Below are positions 8,724 through 17,338 of a stretch of DNA of 64,000 bases, in pieces (within the stretch, counting starts at the first letter, position 1; every line of letters starts with the position of its first letter). Below the pieces are notes generated by a model, which worked only from the letters and a program-made list of their open reading frames with translations, was not told the origin of the DNA and searched no databases. The stretch is taken from assembly GCA_963717195.1 (NCBI GenBank), contig CAVQVR010000008.1:1-64000 (forward strand), written 5' to 3'. The translations under genes and the position numbers were made by a program. Origin of the DNA: JACDAE01 sp963717195. GTDB lineage: Bacteria; Chloroflexota; Ktedonobacteria; Ktedonobacterales; Ktedonobacteraceae.

Positions 8724-9359
8724 GTGGAAGACCAGCCCGATTTACCTGTGACCTACACGATTGGCGACCTGCACGGTGAGGTTACTCTCCTGCAACAACT
8801 CCTCACTCACCTCCCTTTGTGTGAACAAGACACCCTCGTCTTTCTTGGCGATTACATGGACCGTGGCGAAGATTCAATTGCAACGATCCTGGCGCTGATA
8901 GAACTACAACGCAAGCACAGAAACTGTGTCTTTCTGCGTGGCAATCACGATGATGCCTGGTTGGCCGAATGGGACGGAGTTCGCTTCCAGCGTCCACCTG
9001 ACATGGAGGGTGCACTCGATGTCTGGGATAATTGTAACAGTAAAATTCCATTCTCTGTAGGCTTCTGGTTAGAAGGGACGCGCGTCGAGTACGAAGATGA
9101 GTATGCGTATTATGTCCATGCTGGACTGGAACCTGGTAAGTCAGCACAACGTACCCCCGAGATGATGAAGATGTGGGGTGCAAAAGGCTTCTTGAAGAGC
9201 GATTACAGCTGGGGCAAACCTGTTGTATTTGGCCACTGGTCATTCTCCGAACCACTTCTGCAACCCAACAAAATCGGCATAGATACAGGTGCCTATAAAA
9301 GCGGCACCTTGACGGCTATACGCTTGCCCGACCGTCAGATATTCCAGGCAAGGCGGTAG
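8724..9359 (+). CDS. Serine/threonine protein phosphatase-like metallophosphoesterase
   Basis: A binuclear-metal phosphatase of the PPP/bacterial PrpA type. Signature blocks are present: IGDLHGEV (GDxHG), FLGDYMDRGED (GDxxDRG), FLRGNHDD (GNHD) and a late FGHWSF histidine. The 211 residues are the usual length for this family, with no TM or signal peptide. The start is GTG 8724 after GGAGTGAGAAG. It stands alone between two terminator-like regions and converges on the HAD gene. The substrate (phosphoprotein or dinucleotide) is not determinable. Confidence 0.87.
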   Translation: MEDQPDLPVTYTIGDLHGEVTLLQQLLTHLPLCEQDTLVFLGDYMDRGEDSIATILALIELQRKHRNCVFLRGNHDDAWLAEWDGVRFQRPPDMEGALDVWDNCNSKIPFSVGFWLEGTRVEYEDEYAYYVHAGLEPGKSAQRTPEMMKMWGAKGFLKSDYSWGKPVVFGHWSFSEPLLQPNKIGIDTGAYKSGTLTAIRLPDRQIFQARR

Positions 9360-9414
9360 TCTAATAACAATCTTTTGAAGATATTATTAACGTGAATAGG
9401 ACGCTTGCCTCATT

Positions 9415-10110
9415 TTATGGCGTGCCAGACATAGCATTTTTATTCGGCGCGAGTGGTGATTCATCGTAATGAGCTAGAAGATCAGCGGGATCGTTGTATA
9501 TGGCGATGGCACCTTTGAGATCAGAGTCGGACCAACCCCCACAGCGGAAGGCAATGGTTTTGACGCCTGCCTTTGCAGCGGCTTCTATGTCGAAGGCAGT
9601 ATCGCCGATCATGATAACTTCGTCCGATTTGGAGCCACTCTTTTGTAAAGCGACCTCCACTACTTCAGGATTCGGTTTGGATTGTGGCGCGTCACTAGAC
9701 GTGGTCTCCTGTATGAATAGATCAGAGACATGAGGGCCGATGATATTGAGTAGCTTATTGAGCTCTTCCTGTTTAGAAGATGTCGCAATGACCAGTTTTA
9801 AGCCCCGATCATGCATATATTGCAGGAGTTCCCTGGTGTGTGGGAAGGCCCGCACGTTGGGAAGGTAGCGCTGCTGGAAGATCTCACTGCGCCGCTGGTC
9901 TATCTTTTTGCCCTGGGGACTATCTTTTGAGATGTTCAACACTTCGGGCAGGACTTTATCGCCACCCATACCAATCAGGGGACGCACTTTCTCAAAAGGA
10001 ACGTTATAGCCCTGTTCGGCCATGGCCTCAATCCATGAATGGGCATGAGCGTCGTTGCTATCAATAAGTGTACCATCGATATCGAGAATAGCACCATGTA
10101 ATTGTGGCAT
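9415..10110 (-). CDS. HAD-superfamily phosphatase (beta-phosphoglucomutase/phosphoglycolate-phosphatase type)
   Basis: A soluble phosphohydrolase with a helical cap. Motif I is LDIDGTLIDS near residues 8-17 with the nucleophile Asp. Motif II is VIATSSK, and motif III/IV is MIGDTAFDIEAAAKAGV. The cap insertion after motif I (AHAHSWIEAMAEQGYNV) fits subclass I. The 231-residue length is typical. It lies 23 bases downstream of an ECF sigma gene on the same strand, so the two are probably co-transcribed. The substrate is unknown. Confidence 0.88.
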   Translation of the reverse strand: MPQLHGAILDIDGTLIDSNDAHAHSWIEAMAEQGYNVPFEKVRPLIGMGGDKVLPEVLNISKDSPQGKKIDQRRSEIFQQRYLPNVRAFPHTRELLQYMHDRGLKLVIATSSKQEELNKLLNIIGPHVSDLFIQETTSSDAPQSKPNPEVVEVALQKSGSKSDEVIMIGDTAFDIEAAAKAGVKTIAFRCGGWSDSDLKGAIAIYNDPADLLAHYDESPLAPNKNAMSGTP

Positions 10111-10133
10111 GTATAAAATCTCCTTTGCCGATA

Positions 10134-10763
10134 TTAGGACGCATAGACCGTTTGCAACTGACCACTGAGTATTTTGCGCAAGAGAACTTTGGCCCGATGA
10201 AAGTAGGTTTTGGCGGTAGCTTCTGGCATGTTCAGCGTGTGTCCGATCTCGGCGAAACTGAGTTGGGAGGTGTAACGCAACAGGACTACGGCACGGAACT
10301 TCGGCGGCAAGGACTGAATAGCTTGACCGAGTACTTGCTGGAGATCGTGGTGCTCGGCCAGGTCTTCGGGCAAGGGACTGGTATCGGGAATTTCGTTGAG
10401 GAATGAGATATCGTTTTCATCGTTCTCCGCCTCCAACTGCGAAAATTGAATGGCATAGCGGCGACGGCGGCGCAGTTCATCGACACAGCAGTTACGAGCT
10501 ACCTGAAAGAGCCAGGATTTGAAGGGATCTCCGGTTCCAAGTTTGGGCAGAGAAGTAAAGAAGCGCATGAATACCTGTTGTAGTACGTCGCATGCCTGAT
10601 CATAATCGCCCAGAAAGTGGCAGATAAAATTAAATAGAGGCGTATTATAACGACGTACTATTATTTCAAATGCTCTTTGATCGCCAGCCAGTACTTGTTG
10701 AGCTAAGCAGGCATCAGAGAGTATAGTCATATCGACAGGCGAAACTGGTTGTTGAGTTTGCAT
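10134..10763 (-). CDS. ECF RNA polymerase sigma factor
   Basis: A 209-residue group-4 sigma factor. Region 2 is complete, with CDVLQQVFMRFF and FKSWLFQVARNCCVDELRRR (10 and 2.4 helices). An acidic linker (about residues 100-125) leads to region 4, with LPPKFRAVVLLRY, SFAEIGHTLNMPEATAKTY and FHRAKVLLRKIL. No anti-sigma gene is adjacent, so control may be by a distant partner or at transcription. Unlike the sigma gene at 4208-4811 it is in one frame and not linked to a polymerase gene. An HAD phosphatase follows. Confidence 0.92.
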   Translation of the reverse strand: MQTQQPVSPVDMTILSDACLAQQVLAGDQRAFEIIVRRYNTPLFNFICHFLGDYDQACDVLQQVFMRFFTSLPKLGTGDPFKSWLFQVARNCCVDELRRRRRYAIQFSQLEAENDENDISFLNEIPDTSPLPEDLAEHHDLQQVLGQAIQSLPPKFRAVVLLRYTSQLSFAEIGHTLNMPEATAKTYFHRAKVLLRKILSGQLQTVYAS

Positions 10764-11100
10764 GGGTAACCTCTTTTCGTAGGGTAGGAATATGAGTTAT
10801 TTCTGTGTCTTGCTATTAGGGTAACTCTTTATTCTATAGAATGCAATGGAATTTGTTAATGGAAATCTCTGCTATAATTGATTGTAAGGAGAAACTAAAC
10901 CAAATTAGAGAACGCTTAGAAGAGGTAACATAAATGAATTGGAAGAGCTTGAGAAGAGGCAATAGGGACCAGGATCAATATATATCGGGATAGTGCCCTA
11001 TCAAATCTCAATTGTTAGAGATGCAGGAGGCCTGGGTAGGGACGACATCGTGCGCACAGCGCTGATCCTACCCAGACGAGTTGCCCGGTCAGTGTAGAAT
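10764..11100. other. Intergenic region with a possible 19-codon ORF and a hairpin
   Basis: Plus strand: a TATAAT box near 10872 precedes AAATTAGAGAACGCTTAG (about 10901) and a tiny ORF at 10934-10993 with AGAGGT upstream. Its peptide begins MNWKSLRRGN. The motif AAATTAGARAACGCTTAR recurs near 13912, upstream of the MscS-like gene. Neither the peptide nor the motif is proven. The hairpin CTGGGTAGG (11032) / CCTACCCAG (11067) lies just past the end of the Rieske gene. Confidence 0.4.
11032..11075 (-). terminator. Hairpin at the 3' end of the Rieske gene (probable terminator)
   Basis: A nine-base stem CTGGGTAGG / CCTACCCAG with a long loop lies 25 bases beyond the stop of the DUF2231-Rieske gene. 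There is no long T-run on either strand, so termination is only likely. Confidence 0.4.
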
Positions 11101-12046
11101 TTAGGCGTGTTCGAGGCGGCGTAACTCGATTTTGCCTTTGCGGGTGCGAACGGCGAAGGTAGGTTGTGCGTAAACGGCGGGGCTGTTGACGACGCTACCG
11201 TCTTTTATGGAGAAGCCGGAGTTGTGCCAGGGGCAGTAGACCACGCCATTCTCGCAGCGGCCTTCGTCGAGGGGACCACCGAGGTGAGAGCAGGTCGCAG
11301 CAATAGCATAGATATTTTTGCCATCTTTGAGCAGGACGACGGGAATACCAGCGGCATCGACGCGTGTCAGTTTGCCGCGTTTGAGATCGTCTTCATCCAG
11401 AACAGCGACATAATCATCTGAACCGCCCTCCCAGGCGACATGGTTTACGCCAATGCCGAAGGAATAGCCAAGTTCGCCACCCAGATAGGCAGTGTAGAGA
11501 GAAAGAGCATAGGCCGTTGAAGCAAGCGTAATGGCGGTACGACGTCGACCAGTCAGGCGCAAAGTAGCGGAACCAAAGTTTAAGAGCGTAACGACGCCGT
11601 TGAGAAGTCCATGCCAGATACCAGTGCGGCGTTCGGGGCCATCCGTATCGACCCAACTTGTCACGCCAGTAGCAGCAGCACCCAGAGCGCCGGCGAGACC
11701 GGGTCCACATAGTGATATCAGCGGCACGGGCCATGCCTTCGTTTTCATCAGTTAACCATGCAAGATCGAGGACGAGGGTAGCGGTCCATGAGCCGAGAGG
11801 GAACGCAACCAGTGCGGGATGGAGAGCATGGCCGACCCATTTACCATTGAGGAAATCCTTAACGGCGTAGGTTGGTTGACCGGGTTGCCCATAGAGTTTC
11901 GAGACCACGCCCTGCATCGTTTCCGCTATCTTGTCCAACCCGGGGATGCTAGAGATTAATTGTTCGCTCAGGCGACGAATTTGCGGACTGCGTGGTGGAG
12001 TCTCAATCCAGCTCTTTGTTGAATTCACTTGTGTTTTTGAAAACAT
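11101..12046 (-). CDS. DUF2231 membrane domain fused to a Rieske [2Fe-2S] domain (one frameshift)
   Basis: A membrane-bound redox protein. The N-terminal half is the DUF2231 four-helix module (GHALHPALVAFPLGSW), followed by GLAGALGAAATGVTSW and further TM helices. The C-terminal half is a soluble Rieske ferredoxin-type domain with CSHLGG and CPWHNSGF, which supply the Cys/His cluster ligands. The frame breaks near 11700 (ACCCGG for ACCGG). Removing one C gives ITMWTGLAGAL and 314 residues. The electron partner is unknown. The predicted methyltransferase lies upstream on the same strand. Confidence 0.85.
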
Positions 12047-12089
12047 AGTGTTGTTTCCTTTCTTCTGTCAGGCTGTGATAGGGGCAGTT

Positions 12090-13066
12090 TCAGAATTTAT
12101 CAGCCTTCTTCACCTCAAGCCAGCAATAATAGTTAGGTGGATTGAGGCCAATGAGGGAAAAAGGGATTTCAGGCTTGTGCCAGGTGAGAATATATTGAGC
12201 AACAGCTTTATTGTGAGCGTAGAAGCGATGAGCACAACGGAGCGCACTTTTCAGAGAACGAAAATGGACACGCATTTCCTGTTGTAAGGGCAGTGAAACA
12301 TAGCGAAATCCATGAGAATGTAGCCAGTTACGATCCTCGGGTCTGGGCCAGATAAGCGCAATTTTGCCACCAGGACGAGTTACACGGATCATTTCGGCCA
12401 GTCCTGGTTCTCCCCCCGTCCTGGAGCAGCAGTGAAGGCGGAACACGAGAGGGCAAGATCAACGCTGTTATCCTCTAAGGGAAGAGTATCGAAGCGACCT
12501 GTACGTGGGATGACTTGCTGACCATTGACACGATGGCCCAGTTTTTGCTCCAAAATATGGAGTAGACCAGGGGATGGCTCAATTGCGTAGACCAGTTTTG
12601 CACCGTAGCGGATACATTCAAGTGAAGCGCGTCCACTACCTGCACCAGCATCAAGCACGGTTTTGCCTTGCAGGTCTGGTTGCAGATGTTCAAAGATGCC
12701 GGGGTGCAGACGTTCGCCTTCCGTCAATTCTTCATATAATTCAGGTGTTTTCCAGTAGGTCAGTTCCCAGAAGAGGCCATCGAGCACCTGGCGTTGTGCA
12801 CATGCCACCTCGTTTTGCGAAAGCGGGTGACGAAGCTGCTGCAAGAAAAGCGAGCGTTGTTGGGGTGATAGATTGCTTTGAATGCGCTTTAGCAGTGGTC
12901 CCTGCATGCTGTGGAGAGAGCGGGCCAGAGACTCGACTGTCAGGCCGAACTCGCTGCGCATCAGCATTGTGTGCAGCGTCTTCTCATCAAAGACCATCAG
13001 ATCTTCCATTTGGAAGGGATTTTCGAAGAGCGTCTCATTTTGTGCAGGGGCATCACGCGTTGTCAT
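12090..13066 (-). CDS. FliG-like helical domain fused to a SAM methyltransferase (one frameshift)
   Basis: Residues about 15-95 read like the FliG C-terminal/MgtE-N helical repeat: FQMEDLMVFDEKTLHTML, SLARSLHSMQGPLLKRIQ, SNLSPQQRSLFLQQL, then AQRQVLDG. A class I methyltransferase follows, with motif I VLDAGAGSGRAS, VYAIEPSPG (motif II acid), FDTLPLEDNSVDLALS and the late EMIRVTRPGGKIALIWP. The frame breaks at the G6 run (12411-12418 on plus). One more G joins the halves into 325 residues. No flagellar genes are in view, so the FliG-like part is probably a protein-interaction module. The methyl acceptor is unknown. Confidence 0.75.
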
Positions 13067-13395
13067 GTATCGATCCTTACATAATAGGTTGCAAAGCTTT
13101 AAAAGGCTTTGGTCTACTTGCGAAAACGTAGTGCTTACAACTCCTTCACGATTGCTGACGATAAAAAGTTTCCAGAACTGAGGTGATGGAATGCTTAAGA
13201 TTCCTTATTGCTGTATCTACATGTCCCCTCTATCTGCATTATATTCCAGTAGAGCATGCTATAATAAAGGTGAGGAAGAGAAGTGTGTGACGTATCGAAG
13301 TCGATATCCCTAACACAGCAGGGGCCAGATTGATCCGCGCTAGGTGTGTATGGGCTACGTTTATTGTACCCAGGTGTTTGCCTGACCTGAGTATC
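13067..13395. other. Intergenic region with decayed TAGGGGC repeats
   Basis: From 13318 to 13375, GCAGGGGCCAGATTGATCCG and a second, weaker copy ending GTACCCAGGTG resemble the repeat arms at 1056-1137 with many substitutions. The rest is AT-rich with no supported gene. A promoter for the minus-strand methyltransferase should lie near 13070-13140, but I see no clear boxes. Confidence 0.5.
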
Positions 13396-13788
13396 TTATG
13401 TATTGAGAGCCGAACGGACCGCATTCACGAGTGCATCGAGGTCGAAGGGTTTGCTCAAGTAACCTATAGCGCCAATACGTTGAGCCTTCTCGGCAGCACG
13501 GCCATCAGCCGTCATAGTCAGGATAGTCACATTATCACCATAGGTGGAACGCAAGCCTGCTGCCACACCATTACCATCAATAATGGGAAGTCCCATATCA
13601 AGGATTACCAGGGATGGTTTGCGTTGTGCTGCACGATCCAGAGCCTCTCTCCCATCAGCAGCCGTTTCCACCAGAAAGCCCTCATCCTCTAGCATCCACT
13701 GAATGGTTTGACGGAGGTCTGAATCATCTTCAACTACAAGAACTAGTTGCTCAGTTTCCTTAGATACTATCGTCGCATTATTATTCAT
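13396..13788 (-). CDS. Single-domain response regulator (CheY-like receiver)
   Basis: The 130 residues form one receiver domain. The acidic pocket is VVEDDS (Glu20, Asp21, Asp22), the phospho-acceptor is in VILDMGLP (Asp64), and the conserved Lys is in YLSKPF (Lys113). No output domain is present, so it would act through protein contacts or a phosphorelay. No kinase is adjacent; the nearest are at 20.3 and 23.6 kb. A short N-terminal extension (MNNNATIVSKETEQ) precedes the fold. Confidence 0.9.
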   Translation of the reverse strand: MNNNATIVSKETEQLVLVVEDDSDLRQTIQWMLEDEGFLVETAADGREALDRAAQRKPSLVILDMGLPIIDGNGVAAGLRSTYGDNVTILTMTADGRAAEKAQRIGAIGYLSKPFDLDALVNAVRSALNT

Positions 13789-14050
13789 AGTTATACACTA
13801 TAAAGTGCTGTAGCAAAAATGTCAATGATATGAAAGTTTTCTAGGAGTTGAGAAGTTATTTTAACGGAATAGTAAGAGTTGTATACTCATCCATAGAATT
13901 GATTGCATAAAAAATTAGAAAACGCTTAACACCTTATTGTTGACTTTTAAATCAATTTTTTATACGGTTAACTATTGCATCGAGTTTCGTTTCGGAAGCG
14001 TATAGTAAACAGATTTTGTAGAAATATTAGAAAATCCAGGAGGAATTATC

Positions 14051-14907
14051 ATGCCAGTGGTTACCGATTGGGTATATCAATCATTACCTCATTCACGAGT
14101 GCGATCGCACTCGTTTTCGCCTTTATTCCGAAGCTACTTGGTTTCATCGTCATTTTAGCTATCGGCTGGATAATCGCGGGTTTACTGGAGCGTGGGGTAA
14201 CATGGTTGTTACGCAAGATTGGTTTTGATCGTATAGCGGACCGTATCGGGTTGACGCGCTTACAGCAGCAGATGGGGCTAAACATGGATGCAGCAGGTTT
14301 GCTAGGGAAGATTGTATTCTGGTTTATCCTTCTGATCTTCCTGATACCGGCTGCAAATGCACTTGGTCTGACCTCAGTCAGTACACTGCTCGGGCAGGTA
14401 ATTGCTTATATTCCGAATGTCTTCGTTGCCATTCTGGTCCTGTTCCTGGGAACGTTAGCCGCTACCGTAGTAGCGGACCTTGTGCGTGGCGGAATGGCGA
14501 AGACGAATGTTGGCAATCCCAGCGTGTTCGCGAATATTGCCCGTTACGCTATTATGGGTTTCGCAGCATTGATTGCGCTTGAGCAACTGCAGATAGCGCC
14601 TGCCTTGATTCAGATCCTCTTCATGGCAATTATGGGCGCGTTGGCGTTGGCATTCGGCCTGGCATTTGGTCTAGGTGGACGAGAAGCCGCCCAGCGCTGG
14701 CTGGCACGAGGTGAGGGGAGCCTGACGGCAGCAGCTTCACAATATAGTGCCCAGCAGAGCGTCGAGCGAAATGTCAGCCAGGCAAGAACTGCTGCTGACA
14801 TGCAGGCCGAGGAACTGAACAATCGTCCGTATGTGGAAGGACAACCAGCGTATCAGGAACAGCCGACGAGGCCACAGGGTGGTACGCAGCAATATCCTGA
14901 TCGTTAG
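14051..14907 (+). CDS. MscS-TM-helix-like small membrane channel protein (one frameshift)
   Basis: Resembles the conserved TM_helix module of mechanosensitive-channel-like proteins: LGFIVILAIGWIIAGLLERG, then WLLRKIGFDRIADRIGL, then four more hydrophobic helices ending GALALAFGLAFGLGGREAA. It lacks the MscS beta domain. The tail is hydrophilic, rich in Gln and Ala. The start ATG 14051 has a strong AGGAGG; the frame breaks at GGG (14069-14071), where one more G restores MPVVTDWGISIITSF. Corrected length is 285 residues. The same AT-rich motif noted at 10901 lies about 130 bases upstream. Confidence 0.78.
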
Positions 14908-14931
14908 GGAGAAGAACGACGATTAAAAGGT

Positions 14932-15026
14932 GTAGGGGTCGCGTTGACGACGCCCATGATTTATCATCTCCTCTTACGAAGAGGAAGGAAACGATGAATT
15001 GCAGGCGTTGTCAACGTGGCCCTTAT
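14932..15026. repeat. Imperfect palindromic repeat of the TAGGGGC family
   Basis: GTAGGGGTCGCGTTGACGAC at 14932 is the imperfect reverse complement of GCGTTGTCAACGTGGCCCTT ending near 15024, with an inner hairpin CCTCTTACGAAGAGG. A fragment with the same start is at 62712-62738. It sits between convergent genes. Confidence 0.8.
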
Positions 15027-15044
15027 CCAATTTAGACATTTGTA

Positions 15045-16766
15045 TTACGATCTCTGACCAGTAAACAATCCATAAAAAAGAAGTATGCTTGCGGCAACCA
15101 TAACCAGTACAGTTATGATGAGAACAATATTAGTGAGTAGGCTGAGAGGTCGGCCACGCATAATTTTACGATTATTGCCAACGATGAGCAGATAGATCAC
15201 CAGGACAGGTGCCAGGACACCGGACAGAACGTTGGCCCAGAAGATCAAAGTGATTGGATCAAGGTGCAATAATGCCAGCACCAGGCTAACCAGGAGAGCT
15301 AGGGTCAAAATCAGATAAAAGCCCTCATTTTGCCAGGGCTTTTTAGAGAGACCAACGGGCCAGCCAAAGGTACCAGCTACAGCATAGGAAGTACTGGCGA
15401 GCAGGACCGGGATTGCCACGAGGCCAGCTCCAATTAAACCAATGGCAAACATGTAGCGGGCAAACGGGCCGAGTACGTAGACCAGTGCCTGAGCGGCATC
15501 GGCAGCACTGGTAATGCCACTATGATGATGTGGATTGTTGAAAAGCGTAGTTGCAGTCGTCACAATAATGAAGTAGGCAATAAGGTTGCCACTGACCACG
15601 CCAATAGCAATATCGAGGGCGGCAAAACGTATCTTCTGCATGGTGGTACCGGAACGCTTCTCCTCTTTTTCGCCCTGTACCTGCCAGAAGATATTATAGG
15701 GAGAAATTGTTGCACCTAGTAAAGCGACACCTGCGCTGATGCTGGCGAAGTCAAGGTTAACATGTGGCACAAAGGTTGCAAAGAGGACGCTACCCCAACT
15801 GGGATGTGCAATAATAGCTGTGACAATATAGACGACAAAAGCCAGGCTCATAATCACAAAGATCTTCTTGAGCGTCTCAAAATTGCGAAACACGGTAAAA
15901 TACCAGAGGATGGCTGCAATGGGAATGACGAACCAGAGCCAGCTAATGCCAGTAATCAATTCGAGGCCACTACTGATCGCAACAAGATCAGCCGCGATCA
16001 TGGCGACATTAGCGATAATGAGCACAAGTGCGGCTAGAATAGCGACCGGACGGCCATAGTTTTCGCGCAACACTTCGGCCAGCCCTTGTTGGGTGACACG
16101 TCCAATTTTCGCACAGGTGTACTGGACGGCCTGATACATAGGTGTTGAAAGCAGTAATAGCCAGAGATGACCATAGCCGTTTTGCGCTCCGTCGATAGCG
16201 TATGTCGTTACCGCTGACGAGTCGTTGCCTGCCATGCCAGCAATAAAACCGGGTCCCAGTACACGGAGAAGAAGCGTACACATACTCGGGCGAGTATTGG
16301 CCTGTTGATCGGCCTCTTGCTGAGAAGTTTCTACTGGTTGCTTATTCCGCAATTCGCTGATTAGCTCCATCGCGCGTACACTTTCAGCGGTGGGTATATT
16401 TTCTTCTACCTCGTCAAGGATGCCTTTTCCCTTTTGATGTGTCAGCTTATTTCTGGCTACAAGCTCCTCGGAACCAAGTGTATTTAATGCCTCAATTTCA
16501 GCTTCGCGTGCATCGATTCTCACTTTGCCCTCTTCAGAAGCCGTTGCACCCTTGATGCTTTGAATGCGCTCAGCGGGAATCTCTAGTTCTTTTTTGAAGA
16601 GAAGACCTTTCTCAAGTACAATCTTTTCAACGTTGCCATTTTTATCGTAGATGACATCTTTTACTTTCGGCCTGCTAATATCCTCTTCGCCCAGATCACC
16701 CTGTGTTGCTTCAACAGACATACCCGGCTTGATTTCGTCAGTGCTCTTCCGCTGCTTTTTTGCCAT
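15045..16766 (-). CDS. NRAMP-like metal transporter with an N-terminal PRC-barrel-like domain
   Basis: About eleven hydrophobic segments from residue 180 on match the NRAMP fold: VLGPGFIAGMAGNDSSAVTT, DGAQNGYGHLWLLLLSTPMY, VALLGATISPYNIFWQ. The TM1 DPGN signature is replaced by DSSA and the TM6 MPH signature by SPY. The substrate is therefore probably not the classical Mn/Fe, and Mg is one possibility. The first about 150 residues include a PRC-barrel-like stretch (VKDVIYDKNGNVEKIVLEKG) and a charged linker. I chose ATG 16766 (MAKKQRKSTDEIKPG); ATGs near 16787-16790 and the upstream frame to 16820 are alternatives. Confidence 0.85.
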   Translation of the reverse strand: MAKKQRKSTDEIKPGMSVEATQGDLGEEDISRPKVKDVIYDKNGNVEKIVLEKGLLFKKELEIPAERIQSIKGATASEEGKVRIDAREAEIEALNTLGSEELVARNKLTHQKGKGILDEVEENIPTAESVRAMELISELRNKQPVETSQQEADQQANTRPSMCTLLLRVLGPGFIAGMAGNDSSAVTTYAIDGAQNGYGHLWLLLLSTPMYQAVQYTCAKIGRVTQQGLAEVLRENYGRPVAILAALVLIIANVAMIAADLVAISSGLELITGISWLWFVIPIAAILWYFTVFRNFETLKKIFVIMSLAFVVYIVTAIIAHPSWGSVLFATFVPHVNLDFASISAGVALLGATISPYNIFWQVQGEKEEKRSGTTMQKIRFAALDIAIGVVSGNLIAYFIIVTTATTLFNNPHHHSGITSAADAAQALVYVLGPFARYMFAIGLIGAGLVAIPVLLASTSYAVAGTFGWPVGLSKKPWQNEGFYLILTLALLVSLVLALLHLDPITLIFWANVLSGVLAPVLVIYLLIVGNNRKIMRGRPLSLLTNIVLIITVLVMVAASILLFYGLFTGQRS

Positions 16767-16820
16767 AGATGGTGTAAACCTTTTCATCATAAATATACAA
16801 GTAAGCTCAATTATTGACAC

Positions 16821-17297
16821 TAAAGAAGCTTAAAGAAAGTTTCACTATAGGCAGAGTGGGCCAGATCTTATAGGTTTTTCTCTGCGGACAGGGATATTCC
16901 TTGATCAACGAAGTGGGTACGCATGCTGCCGGGGATGATGGTCGTGCACGAATGTTATCAACATGACCTTCGATTGTTTGTGTTTGTACACTTTGGAGAA
17001 AAGCGTGTAATACAGCCGGTAGTAAAACATGTTGCCGGGTGTATGTTGGGCTACATTCCGGGTGTAGAAATGTATCATTTAACGCACCAGGCAACATATT
17101 CTTGCAGCGTCATTATAACATATATGGTCACTCAGTATAGAGCGTTATTACTGTCTATCTAGATTTTTATGTTTCCTATGCCATAACAGTTATTTATTTG
17201 CAGTGCGACAATCGCTCATTAAAAGCATGTTTTTGCGCTATCTTGCTTAATCGAGAAAAAAGAGTAAGCTTGCTTGTTTTGGCTTCAATAAGGCGAT
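16821..17297. other. Gene-poor spacer, no supported feature
   Basis: About 480 bases between the NRAMP-like gene and the 3' end of the bifunctional-nuclease gene. Short frames exist on both strands, but their composition is unlike protein and none has a ribosome site. The first half is GC-richer (a TGCCGGGGATGATGGTC stretch) than the AT-rich second half, so it could be a decayed gene that I cannot identify. Confidence 0.4.
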
Positions 17298-17338
17298 GAG
17301 GCCCGGTCTCATAAGGCTCCACTTATGAGATCGGACCT
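17298..17338 (-). terminator. Terminator hairpin overlapping the end of the nuclease-domain gene
   Basis: GAGGCCCGGTCTCATAAG and CTTATGAGATCGGACCT form a 16-17 bp stem with a 6-base loop. The minus-strand stop codon lies inside it. Confidence 0.65.

Noticed and set aside
16807..17162. Overlapping short ORFs on both strands
   Set aside because: Unlikely residue composition, no ribosome sites, no recognisable motif.
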